From Oscillospiraceae bacterium (lineage in GTDB: Bacteria; Bacillota; Clostridia; Oscillospirales; Acutalibacteraceae), in assembly GCA_015066595.1 (NCBI GenBank), contig SVNZ01000008.1, positions 1-49,478 of the forward strand: a stretch of 49,478 nt of DNA, in the 5' to 3' direction. The notes under the pieces are model-generated. The model saw only the letters and a list, made by a program, of their open reading frames with translations, searched no databases and was not told the origin of the DNA. Both the position numbers and the translations under genes were made by a program. This document shows, one piece after another, positions 24,752-33,305 of this stretch. The stretch's first letter is position 1, and the number at the start of each line of letters is the position of its first letter.

Positions 24752-25792
24752 TTAATCGCCTCGTGCAATAAGTACTAAACGTGAGATGAGCTTTTCAATC
24801 TCAATTCGTGGATTGACTGCAACGCTGACGAGTCGTTCGTTGAGCTCTAAAATAGCATCTATACTCTCACGCAAAGCAACGGTTGAGATACGTTTTGACT
24901 GACGAGCCATTTTGTCAAGCACCCACGCCCTGTTTTTATACGACAGCTCATTTGCAAGTACTTTCATCGGCACAGCACTTTCAAGTGCAATGCGTGCTCT
25001 ATACATATCAACATATGCATTAGAAAGAGCTATGACAATTGACACCGGCTCTTCTCGCTGATAAAACAAAACATCTATCGTTTTCATTGCTTTGTCAAAA
25101 TCCTGTGCTATGACGAAATCGAAAAGGTCATATATTCTGCCCTGTAGATTTTTTGCTACTAAAAGCTCTATCATCTCAACGGTGATTTCCTGCTCTTTTG
25201 CAAAAGCAGAGAGCTTGTCGACCTCGTTATGAAGAACACGCAAGTCGTTGCCACAATAGGAAATAAGCTTTGAAGCGACAACAGGGCTGATTTTGCTACC
25301 GCAGTCGTTCGCCCATTTGCAGATTGTTTTTTCAAGCGATACCTCGCTACGCTTATTAAGCTCTGCGACAGTTCCGCTTTTTTCGACTAAATCACGAAGC
25401 TTTTTGTACTTTTTAGTCAGTTTTTGCGGTGGCATCAAAGTAGGCATCGCAAAAATCAGCACAGTTGTGTCAGGGATATTTTTACAAATATCTATCAAAC
25501 TATCTAAATCCGAAGTAGCTAAGCTCTCAATATCAAGGTCAGAAACTTTGACACAGTTTTTGTCGCACATAAAAGGAATAACGTCACAAGCGACTGAGAG
25601 TGAAGCAATATCAAAATCGTTTGAAAAAACGTGAAAATTAAACTCGGGTGGGGTCTCCCCCATAAGCTTTTTAACAAGTGCATCGGTGTACATACCAACA
25701 AGCATTTTCTCTTCCCCATCGATAAAATAAAGATTAGAAAACTGCTTTGAAGAAATATGCTTTTTAAAATCAGGTTCTTTCATAATCGGCAT
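24752..25792 (-). CDS. holA: DNA polymerase III delta subunit
   Basis: A 346-residue clamp-loader subunit that opens the beta sliding clamp during replication. The fold is read from the N-terminal segment (LYFIDGEEKMLVGMYTDALVKKL), the NKRSEVSLEKTICKWANDCG lid-like region near residue 145, and the C-terminal collar helices ending IEIEKLISRLVLIA. Sequence conservation in HolA is always low, but length and position directly after comEC support the call. GGAGG precedes the ATG with a 7-base spacer, overlapping the comEC stop region. Confidence 0.9.
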   Translation of the reverse strand: MPIMKEPDFKKHISSKQFSNLYFIDGEEKMLVGMYTDALVKKLMGETPPEFNFHVFSNDFDIASLSVACDVIPFMCDKNCVKVSDLDIESLATSDLDSLIDICKNIPDTTVLIFAMPTLMPPQKLTKKYKKLRDLVEKSGTVAELNKRSEVSLEKTICKWANDCGSKISPVVASKLISYCGNDLRVLHNEVDKLSAFAKEQEITVEMIELLVAKNLQGRIYDLFDFVIAQDFDKAMKTIDVLFYQREEPVSIVIALSNAYVDMYRARIALESAVPMKVLANELSYKNRAWVLDKMARQSKRISTVALRESIDAILELNERLVSVAVNPRIEIEKLISRLVLIARGD

Positions 25793-25794
25793 AG

Positions 25795-27987
25795 TTACAC
25801 CTCCATTACCATTCTTATATCGCCATCTGCTGTAAGTAATACACGCTCGCTGATGTTATGAGCTAAAGCCATTATGTTATAAGCATACTTGCTACTCGAT
25901 GATATAATCAGCGTATCACATGACAGCTTTTCGAAAGACTGCGGACACTCTCGCATAATAATAGTATCAGCACATCTATAGCTTTTTGGAATATCAGAAA
26001 CATCCACAAATCTATCTAAAACAAGCACAGAACCTTTGTCTGTATCAAGATAAATGATATATTCTTCATCGATTTTCAAATACGTTGCTGTAGCATAATC
26101 ACTCAATGTTACTGTATAAACATCGCTTGGTACAACGACGTTATCCACCGTATCGGGCAGGGTGACTGTTCTTTTTGTATCATACACCAAAACGTCGTTA
26201 ATTGCAAATGCTTCGTTGAGACTATTAAGACAATTCAAGCTGTTTGCAGTATCAGAAACGCTTGAGCAAAAATCAATGCCACTTACGGTGTTCTCAATCT
26301 TACGTATGGTGCTTGATGCATTCCCTTTGTTGCAATCTAAGTTGAGCACCGCATTCACATCATGACCGCTATACATCACAGCACAGCCATTTTCTACATC
26401 ATATACATACAAAGCTGATGTTGAGCCCGATAGTATGAGCGCACTTAAATATCCGATCAGAAACATCATTGCACACGACAACGCAAAGACTTTCACTTTT
26501 TCTTTTGTTTTAATAACCAATGTCACTACAAAAAGTAGTAGCGAAAGAGCGATAAACACATACACAAAATTATAGGTAGTGTGAACATAAGAAAAACCTA
26601 GATTTGCCACGAACTCTACTACACTAAGTACTAGACGAGTGAGTATCTCAATAATAAAACTGAAGAAAGGCAAAATATAAGATACGATCGGTATATAGTA
26701 CAACACACTCACAAAAAGTGATAGTACGAGTAAGAGTTCTATCGGCAGTGACAGCAAAAATGTGGTTAGTATAGACATAGTTGACACAGCGTCAAAGAAA
26801 AGTATAGATAGTGGTACAGATACTACATAAGCACTAACACTCATACATAGCAAATCAACTACAGAAGCTCTTGCTCTTCTAAGCTTTTTTGAGAATTTTG
26901 ATGCTAAGTTCTCTTCAGGTTTATTTCTTAAAAAGAAATTTTCTTTAAGAATCGGTGAAAGCTTTATTATCGAAAAAGTGGAAGCAAACGATAAGATAAG
27001 TCCAACATCACCGACGCTGTATGGGTTAGTCAATGTTACTATAAGAGCCGCAACTCCCAAAGAGTTTTCGCTATATGCTTCTCTTGAAATAGTCATACCC
27101 AAAGCATATATCAAAAGCATAACACCGCTACGCACAACGGACGCCGAATATCCAGTAACCGCCATATAAACAAACATGAAAATAACAGCTAGTATCAAGG
27201 AAGGCACCTTGAAACGTCTGAATTTGCGTGCAATATAGAAAAACATAAACACTAACACAGAAAAGTGCATTCCTGACACTACAATAAGGTGTGAGACACC
27301 TGCTTCTCTGAAGTCCTTTCTTATGGAAGAAGACAAAGCATATTTGTCACCAATAAGCAATGCGCTACAAAGAGAAAAAGCATCTTTGCTCAATGTGTCT
27401 GAGAGTAAATTTCTGACGCTTTGGCGTAGCCGAATAGCATAGTAATTGATAGATTTGTGCTGTGTATCAACAACTTCAAACTCAGGTGTATCAAAACCCA
27501 GACTTGCTGTAAAAAAGCATTTTTTAGAAAGATGCATATTAGACTCTGTTTTGTGTAGTTCTACCTGCATTTTGACGGTATCGCAAGGCTCTATATTGAT
27601 CAAATCGTTGTGCACCGCAATGATGTCAAAATCGCATTCTTTTTTGTCGATGCTGTTACAATGAAATTGATAATAATACGTACCATAATTCTTGTATGGC
27701 TCATCTTTCAGGGTAATTACTGCTTCTCCGCTTAAACTATCATATTGTTTTACTGCTTTCTCGAAAACAAAAGTTGTATAGAAAATATTAGCAACACAAG
27801 CTATGAGTGCTACACACGCAACTACAGGAAGATAAATGGTTTTTCTTGTGCGTTTTACTGACAAAAACAGCACCAACAGCAGTGCTGACAATATAGCCAG
27901 TATTACAGCGCATACTTTTCCAAAATAAAAAACGACCGCAAGCACGGATAAGTATGTGATACCTATCTGTCCTAACAATCGTTTCAT
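25795..27987 (-). CDS. comEC: ComEC/Rec2 family competence protein
   Basis: A 730-residue DNA-uptake channel. An N-terminal TM bundle and OB-like domain (about residues 1-180) precede the Competence domain, recognised from GDKYALSSSIRKDFREAGVSHLIVVSGMH near residue 210 and about eight TM helices. The C-terminal region (about 515-730) has the position and beta-rich look of the metallo-beta-lactamase domain but lacks an HxHxDH metal motif, so nuclease activity is doubtful. The start is the second ATG, 9 bases behind AAGGA. It heads the operon with holA, the toprim gene and rubrerythrin. Confidence 0.92.
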   Translation of the reverse strand: MKRLLGQIGITYLSVLAVVFYFGKVCAVILAILSALLLVLFLSVKRTRKTIYLPVVACVALIACVANIFYTTFVFEKAVKQYDSLSGEAVITLKDEPYKNYGTYYYQFHCNSIDKKECDFDIIAVHNDLINIEPCDTVKMQVELHKTESNMHLSKKCFFTASLGFDTPEFEVVDTQHKSINYYAIRLRQSVRNLLSDTLSKDAFSLCSALLIGDKYALSSSIRKDFREAGVSHLIVVSGMHFSVLVFMFFYIARKFRRFKVPSLILAVIFMFVYMAVTGYSASVVRSGVMLLIYALGMTISREAYSENSLGVAALIVTLTNPYSVGDVGLILSFASTFSIIKLSPILKENFFLRNKPEENLASKFSKKLRRARASVVDLLCMSVSAYVVSVPLSILFFDAVSTMSILTTFLLSLPIELLLVLSLFVSVLYYIPIVSYILPFFSFIIEILTRLVLSVVEFVANLGFSYVHTTYNFVYVFIALSLLLFVVTLVIKTKEKVKVFALSCAMMFLIGYLSALILSGSTSALYVYDVENGCAVMYSGHDVNAVLNLDCNKGNASSTIRKIENTVSGIDFCSSVSDTANSLNCLNSLNEAFAINDVLVYDTKRTVTLPDTVDNVVVPSDVYTVTLSDYATATYLKIDEEYIIYLDTDKGSVLVLDRFVDVSDIPKSYRCADTIIMRECPQSFEKLSCDTLIISSSSKYAYNIMALAHNISERVLLTADGDIRMVMEV

Positions 27988-28007
27988 GGTTTTCATTCCT
28001 TCAAAAT

Positions 28008-28547
28008 TTATTTAAAAAACAGCGGGAGCTTCTCTAAAAAGATAATGTCGTCTCTGTTTGCGGCATCGCCCTCAGCAAGCACTGCAGCTTTACCTACTAA
28101 AATACCTTCGGTAGCTTCAACAAGCTTTTCTAAAGCGACTAAGCTCTCGCCTGTTGAAATAACATCATCAACAATCAGAACACGTTTTCCTTTGAGCTTT
28201 TCTACGTCTTCCTGACCAAGATATAGCTTCTGGTCGTATTTTGTAGTGATGGTGTTTACATTGACGGATATTGGATCACTCATATAGACCTTTGTACCCT
28301 TGCGAGCAACTACGTAACGTTTGCAACCGATGCGTGCCATTTCATAGCAAAGCGGAATACTCTTCGCTTCAGCTGTGAGCAGGATATCATGTTCAGGACA
28401 AACATCGAGCAAAGCTTTCGCACTTTTTTCAGTAATTTCGACATCATCAAACAAAATGAACGCTGCGATGTCGAGTTTGTTGCTGACAGGATATTTTGTG
28501 AGTTCACGCTCACAAGAAGCAATGTTTATCTTAAATGTTTCAGCCAT
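28008..28547 (-). CDS. Phosphoribosyltransferase (adenine/xanthine PRT-like)
   Basis: A 179-residue type I phosphoribosyltransferase. The PRPP-binding loop VLIVDDVISTGES (residues 125-137) is intact, and the flexible-loop region around ARKGTKVYMSD fits an adenine or xanthine PRT. It probably salvages a purine base with PRPP in the cytosol; the exact base cannot be told. It sits 12 bp downstream of the HIT gene and ends 20 bp before comEC. The N-terminus is slightly unlike canonical Apt, so the general name is safer. Confidence 0.83.
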   Translation of the reverse strand: MAETFKINIASCERELTKYPVSNKLDIAAFILFDDVEITEKSAKALLDVCPEHDILLTAEAKSIPLCYEMARIGCKRYVVARKGTKVYMSDPISVNVNTITTKYDQKLYLGQEDVEKLKGKRVLIVDDVISTGESLVALEKLVEATEGILVGKAAVLAEGDAANRDDIIFLEKLPLFFK

Positions 28548-28559
28548 AGTGCACCTCCA

Positions 28560-28895
28560 TCAAGCAAAGTCACCACTGAGTTTTGTACCACCCAGCAAGT
28601 GGAAATGAAGATGGAAAACTGTCTGACCACCGTTCTCTTTACAGTTGTTGACTATACGATAACCATCGAGCGACAGATCCTTTGCGATAGATGGAATTTT
28701 TGAGAAAATGTGTGACACGATATCGCAGTTACTCTCATTAAGCTCATCAGCACAACAGATATGCTCTTTTGGGATAATGAGCACATGTGTCGGGGCTTTA
28801 GGTTCCAAATCGTAAAAGGCAATAATCTTATCGTCTTCGTAAACTTTATTTGTTTTTATATCACCATTTGCTATTTTACAAAAAATACAATCCAT
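28560..28895 (-). CDS. HIT family nucleotide-binding protein (Hint-like)
   Basis: A 111-residue Hint-type nucleoside phosphoramidase. The family start CIFCKIANGDI with its C-x-x-C is followed by the catalytic histidine triad in HLHFHLLGG near residue 98. It likely hydrolyses purine nucleoside phosphoramidates. The ATG behind GGAGG is chosen over a frame 10 codons longer that lacks support. It is the first of a short run with the phosphoribosyltransferase. Confidence 0.93.
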   Translation of the reverse strand: MDCIFCKIANGDIKTNKVYEDDKIIAFYDLEPKAPTHVLIIPKEHICCADELNESNCDIVSHIFSKIPSIAKDLSLDGYRIVNNCKENGGQTVFHLHFHLLGGTKLSGDFA

Positions 28896-28929
28896 ATTAA
28901 AACCTCCAATGGAAATAATCTTCAATATT

Positions 28930-30231
28930 TTATCTGTATCTACGACGAGCTTTACGCTTTTTGCGGTTTCTGACAGAAGAAATTTTTACTACAATAAGGA
29001 AAACTGCTATAGCTAAAACTACAGTAATTATGATAATGTTATTCTTAACAAAATCCACAGTGTTGTGTGCAAATACGCTGAGCTTATCAACTTCGATTTC
29101 TTCAGGTGATACAAGGTTAGTAGCACCAACCAGCTCCCCGTCATAATATACAGATATTGTACCAAGCTTCTGGTCTAAATGAACAGGTGCCTGTGTACTA
29201 TATGGTAAGTCAATTTTTGTTTCAACGAGCGACTCATCATAATCGTTAGGCAAGAGCGCAGATACAGCACCGTCAGCTACAGCATCAACACTCTTATCGC
29301 CCCATACATATGCGACCGGAAGAGAACCTACCACTGCACCATCTTCGAGCAAATCTACTATAGATAAGTTGTTAAACGCCCATTCGTATAACTCTTTGCT
29401 GTCAAGCATTGCGTAGTTGATCTCATCAGCGTATGAATACGGAGCTCCGAGTGTTATGCAAAGATAATCGTAATCGTCTTTTTTTGCCGCTGTGACTAAG
29501 CATTTTCCAGCTTCGTCGGTATAGCCGGTTTTACCGCTAACTACATAAGGATAGTAATACTCTGTCTTATTTTTGTCGATCATATAGTTAGTTGTTTCAA
29601 GATCTTCCTTCATATTGTCGACATTATGTCTGGCGGTACCGGTAATTTCCATAAAGAACGGTTTTTCCATAGCATATTTCGCGATAACAGCCATATCGTT
29701 AGCTGTAGAATAGTGCATAGAATCATAAAGTCCATGAGGGTTCACAAAGTGCGTACCCGTGCAACCTAGCTGACCGGCTTTGCGGTTCATCATATCGACA
29801 AAATTGTCTACAACACCGTCACCTATATAATCAGCAAGCACCAATGCGGCGTCATTTCCCGACGGTAACATCAGACCGTATAAAAGATCTAAAACAGTAA
29901 ATTCTTCGCCGATGTATCCCTGCAGTCCCATAACAGAACTCGCAGGATCAAGAGTATCAAAAGCACCCTCTTCGATGGTGATAGTGGTGTTTTCGACATC
30001 AGGAATGTTTTCGGTAACGACTATGTAAGTCATAATCTTTGTAAGTGAAGCAGGAGGTACTTTCTCGTCAGCGTTTTTCTCAAAAACCACAGTACCTGTG
30101 TTGAGATTTTCAAGATACACAGCTGATGAGCTGGTATCCACATCGCAACCATAGTCTGCTGCACAAAAAGATACAACCGATATGCTCAATATCAATATTA
30201 AAACTAAGATAAAAGATAAAGCTTTTTTCAT
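28930..30231 (-). CDS. D-alanyl-D-alanine carboxypeptidase (DacF type)
   Basis: A 433-residue low-molecular-weight penicillin-binding protein of the S11 family that trims the terminal D-Ala from peptidoglycan. A signal peptide covers residues 1-25. The active-site motifs are S62-x-x-K65 (PASLTKIM), SGN in LPSGNDA, and KTG in VSGKTGYT. A beta-rich PBP5_C-like domain follows, then a C-terminal TM helix (about 400-420) and an Arg/Lys-rich cytosolic tail. GGGG lies eight bases before the ATG. Similar DacF proteins act in sporulation, but this one is isolated from spoIIA genes. Confidence 0.92.
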   Translation of the reverse strand: MKKALSFILVLILILSISVVSFCAADYGCDVDTSSSAVYLENLNTGTVVFEKNADEKVPPASLTKIMTYIVVTENIPDVENTTITIEEGAFDTLDPASSVMGLQGYIGEEFTVLDLLYGLMLPSGNDAALVLADYIGDGVVDNFVDMMNRKAGQLGCTGTHFVNPHGLYDSMHYSTANDMAVIAKYAMEKPFFMEITGTARHNVDNMKEDLETTNYMIDKNKTEYYYPYVVSGKTGYTDEAGKCLVTAAKKDDYDYLCITLGAPYSYADEINYAMLDSKELYEWAFNNLSIVDLLEDGAVVGSLPVAYVWGDKSVDAVADGAVSALLPNDYDESLVETKIDLPYSTQAPVHLDQKLGTISVYYDGELVGATNLVSPEEIEVDKLSVFAHNTVDFVKNNIIIITVVLAIAVFLIVVKISSVRNRKKRKARRRYR

Positions 30232-30302
30232 ATACAAAACCCCTTTTGCTTATATTACAATATACTGTTGTTTTATTCAAGAACTTAAAAGAATTAAAAA
30301 AG

Positions 30303-30336
30303 AAAATCCCCGTGCAAAGATACACGAGGATTTTTC
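30303..30336 (-). terminator. Terminator of alaS
   Basis: On the minus strand AAAAATCC-CGTG pairs with CACG-GGATTTT around a short loop, and the arm runs into TTTTCTTTTTT. It lies between the alaS stop and the DacF start. Confidence 0.8.
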
Positions 30337-30353
30337 TGTTTTAGAATTATAAA

Positions 30354-32987
30354 TTAAGCGTTCAGAATCTCTTCGACAATACCCTGAACAGCAATGATAG
30401 CATCGTCAGTAGCAGAAATATTCTTACCACCAGCCATAGCCATATCAGGCTTACCGCCACCGTTGCCACCAGCAATCATAGCTACACGCTTTACGATATC
30501 GCCTGCTTTTAATCCACGAGAGATAGCTTCCTTAGAACAAGCACAAACGAAGGTAAGTTTTTCACCGTTCACTGCTGCTAAAACTATAACTGCATTTGCG
30601 ACCTTGTCAGTAACTTTGTCGCACATTTTTTTGAGCATATCAGGTGTTGTGCCCACGAACATACCTGTGATGACTTTTGTATCACCAACCATAGGCGCGT
30701 TGTTAATAAGAGCATCAATCTGAGATGTTGCAAGCTGTGACTTGAGCTGTTCGATCTCTTTATTCTTATCCTTTAACTCCTGAGCAATACGCTCTGCACC
30801 TTGAACAATCTCCTTAGGGTTGTTGATGTGGAGAATCTGGGAAGCAATCACACAAGCGTTTACTGCCTGGTTGAGATAATCCAGCACGCCTCTGCCTGTG
30901 ACAGCCTCAATACGTCTGACACCTGCTGCTACGGAACCCTCCTGCTTGATTTTAAACAAGCCGAGTGCTGAAGTGTTGTCGGTATGTGTACCACCACAGA
31001 ATTCAAGCGAATAGTCACCTGCACGCACTACTCGTACAACATCACCGTATTTTTCACCGAAAAGTGCCATAGCACCAAGTTTTTTTGCTTCTTCTATCGG
31101 CATTTCTGTACTTGATACTTCAACCGCAGCCAAAATCATCTCGTTGACTTTTTCTTCTACTTCGAGCATCTCTTTTGCAGTAAGAGCAGAGAAGTGTGTG
31201 AAGTCAAAACGGACGAGCTCTTCTGATACAAGCTGACCAGCCTGCTGTACATGAGTACCGAGCACTTCTCTGAGTGCTGCCTGCAAGAGATGAGCCGCTG
31301 TATGGTTGCGCTTGATGTCTTCTCTGCGAGAGCTGTCGATAGCACAATGCACGCTGTCACCCACAGAAACTGAGCCTGTAGCAACCTCGCATACATGAAG
31401 GAAAATACCGTTATTATCTTTAGAAACATTGTCAACTTCAACTGTTGAGTTGCCTGCTGTGATAAGACCAGTATCAGCAATCTGACCACCGCTTTCAGCA
31501 TAGAAAGGAGTTTTGTCAAGTACTACTACGACACTTTCGCCTTCCTGAGCGCTGTCAACTCTCTCACCGTCTTTGATAAGAGCAAGAACTTTTGCGTCAG
31601 TTTCGTAGTCAGTGTATCCAATAAACTCTGTCTGTGCTACATCAGACAGGTCTGTAGTATCAGATACCCAAGCATCCGCCCCTGCGTTCTTTCTGGCAGC
31701 TCTGCTACGGCTCTTCTGTTCAACAAGGAGATCTTTAAAACGCTCAATATCAACCTTGATGCCCTTTTCTTCCAAGATTTCACGAGTAAGGTCAATAGGG
31801 AAACCAAATGTATCGTTAAGTTTGAACGCATCTTCGCCAGAGAGCATTTCTACAGAATCATCGTCGATAATGTTCTGCAACATCTGAAGACCCTGATCAA
31901 TAGTCTTTGCGAAGTTTTCTTCCTCAATCTTGATGAGCTTTGTGATATACTCCTGCTTTTCAACGAGTTCAGGATATGCTGATGCATTCTCCTTGATAAC
32001 TGTTTCGCACACTTTATATAAGAATGGCTCATTCTGTCCGAGAAGTCGTCCGTGACGTGCACCACGACGGAGAAGACGTCGCAGCACATATCCTCTGCCT
32101 TCGTTTGATGGCATAACACCGTCAGCGATCATAAATGTTGTAGAACGGATATGGTCAGTGATAACTCGAAGTGAGATGTCACTCTTTTCACCCTCGCCAT
32201 ACTTAACGCCGACGATATCAGAAATGTGCTTCATGATATTTTGCACAGTATCAACCAAGAAGAGGTTATCAACACCCTGCATCACACAAGCAAGACGCTC
32301 AAGACCCATACCTGTGTCGATATTTGGATGTTCAAGTGGTGTGTAGTTGTTGTTGCCATCGTTATCAAACTGAGTAAATACGAGGTTCCATACTTCTACA
32401 AAACGATCACACTCACAGCCAACAGCACAGTCAGGTGAGCCACAGCCCTTTTCTTCGCCTCTGTCAAAGTAAATCTCAGAACAAGGGCCACAAGGACCTG
32501 AGCCATGCTCCCAGAAGTTATCCTCTTTGCCAAGTCGTACCATATGTGATGGGTCAACTCCAACTTCCTTTGTCCAAATCTCATATGCTTCGTCATCGTC
32601 TTCATAAATAGAAACATAGAGCTTTTCAACAGGCATCTCAAGAACTTTTGTAAAGAACTCCCACGCCCACGCTGTTGCCTCGTGCTTGAAATAATCGCCA
32701 AATGAGAAGTTGCCGAGCATCTCAAAATATGTACCGTGTCGAGCTGTGATACCAACACGCTCAATATCAGGTGTACGGATACATTTCTGGCAGGTTGTGA
32801 CACGCTTTCTAGGTGGAGTAATCTCACCTGTAAAATACTTTTTCATCGGTGCCATACCTGAGTTGATAAGCAGCAAAGAGTTGTCGTCCTTTGGAATAAG
32901 CGGGAAGCTGGAAAGTCTTAAATGACCTTTGCTCTCCATAAATGATAAGAACTTTTCTCTCAGCTCGTTAAGTCCTGTCCACTGCAT
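30354..32987 (-). CDS. alaS: Alanyl-tRNA synthetase
   Basis: An 877-residue class II synthetase. The catalytic domain begins MQWTGLNELREKFLSF, with motif 1-2 regions around SGMAPMKKYFTG and ARHGTYFEMLGNFSFGDYF. The editing domain has HTAAHLLQAAL and the zinc site in EFCGGTHTDNT, and the C-terminal DHHA1 domain has GGNGGGKPDMAMAGG. Length is normal. The ATG behind GGAGAT is the true start: the longer open frame enters the T-box terminator. Expression is controlled by the alanine T-box upstream. Confidence 0.97.
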   Translation of the reverse strand: MQWTGLNELREKFLSFMESKGHLRLSSFPLIPKDDNSLLLINSGMAPMKKYFTGEITPPRKRVTTCQKCIRTPDIERVGITARHGTYFEMLGNFSFGDYFKHEATAWAWEFFTKVLEMPVEKLYVSIYEDDDEAYEIWTKEVGVDPSHMVRLGKEDNFWEHGSGPCGPCSEIYFDRGEEKGCGSPDCAVGCECDRFVEVWNLVFTQFDNDGNNNYTPLEHPNIDTGMGLERLACVMQGVDNLFLVDTVQNIMKHISDIVGVKYGEGEKSDISLRVITDHIRSTTFMIADGVMPSNEGRGYVLRRLLRRGARHGRLLGQNEPFLYKVCETVIKENASAYPELVEKQEYITKLIKIEEENFAKTIDQGLQMLQNIIDDDSVEMLSGEDAFKLNDTFGFPIDLTREILEEKGIKVDIERFKDLLVEQKSRSRAARKNAGADAWVSDTTDLSDVAQTEFIGYTDYETDAKVLALIKDGERVDSAQEGESVVVVLDKTPFYAESGGQIADTGLITAGNSTVEVDNVSKDNNGIFLHVCEVATGSVSVGDSVHCAIDSSRREDIKRNHTAAHLLQAALREVLGTHVQQAGQLVSEELVRFDFTHFSALTAKEMLEVEEKVNEMILAAVEVSSTEMPIEEAKKLGAMALFGEKYGDVVRVVRAGDYSLEFCGGTHTDNTSALGLFKIKQEGSVAAGVRRIEAVTGRGVLDYLNQAVNACVIASQILHINNPKEIVQGAERIAQELKDKNKEIEQLKSQLATSQIDALINNAPMVGDTKVITGMFVGTTPDMLKKMCDKVTDKVANAVIVLAAVNGEKLTFVCACSKEAISRGLKAGDIVKRVAMIAGGNGGGKPDMAMAGGKNISATDDAIIAVQGIVEEILNA

Positions 32988-33002
32988 AATAAATATCTCC
33001 TT

Positions 33003-33033
33003 TGCGGGATGTCGAGGACGCCATCCCCTACAA
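33003..33033. repeat. Short palindromic repeat-like insert between the T-box and alaS
   Basis: GGGATG (33006-33011) and CATCCC (33022-33027) form a stem around a GC-rich loop. The sequence is unlike its AT-rich surroundings and reads like the small 'TTGTAGGGG...CATCCCGCAA' intergenic units I associate with Ruminococcaceae genomes. Only one copy is in the window. Confidence 0.5.
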
Positions 33034-33045
33034 TAATTTATAAAA

Positions 33046-33270
33046 CAAAAAACCTGCCCCAAAATATGGGACAGGCTAACCTGCGGTACCACCCAAATTG
33101 ACAAAGCAATGCTTTGCCCACTTGTTCGTCTTTAACGCAGACATACGCTGTGCTTTCACACAGAGGCTCAAAGGTAGCTGTAAAACGGTGATGTAAGAGC
33201 CTTCCACCTTCTGCTCTCTCTCTTTGACAACACTCTTGTTTTACTCGTCTTGTCACAGCCTTTTTGTATC
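33046..33270 (-). promoter_or_regulatory. T-box riboswitch (alanine) controlling alaS
   Basis: The conserved T-box core TGGGTGGTACCGC is at 33095-33083 on the minus strand. The terminator CCTGTCCC/GGGGCAGG (33076-33053), ending in a T-run, follows it. Upstream is a Stem I-like region with an AGAGAGAGAG stretch. A GCU codon followed by ACC at 33178-33176 is the likely alanine specifier. Uncharged tRNA-Ala would stabilise the antiterminator. Confidence 0.9.
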
Positions 33271-33276
33271 GTAGTT

Positions 33277-33305
33277 ATTATAAAGCTTGATTCACTTTAT
33301 GTCAA
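33277..33305 (-). promoter_or_regulatory. Promoter of the alaS T-box transcript
   Basis: TTGACA (33305-33300) and TATAAT (33282-33277) are perfect consensus with a 17-bp spacer. The predicted start is near 33270. Confidence 0.85.

Noticed and set aside
30354..33104. Extended N-terminus of alaS
   Set aside because: The extra 39 residues are read from the T-box terminator and the palindromic insert; the ATG behind GGAGAT at 32987 matches the normal AlaS start.
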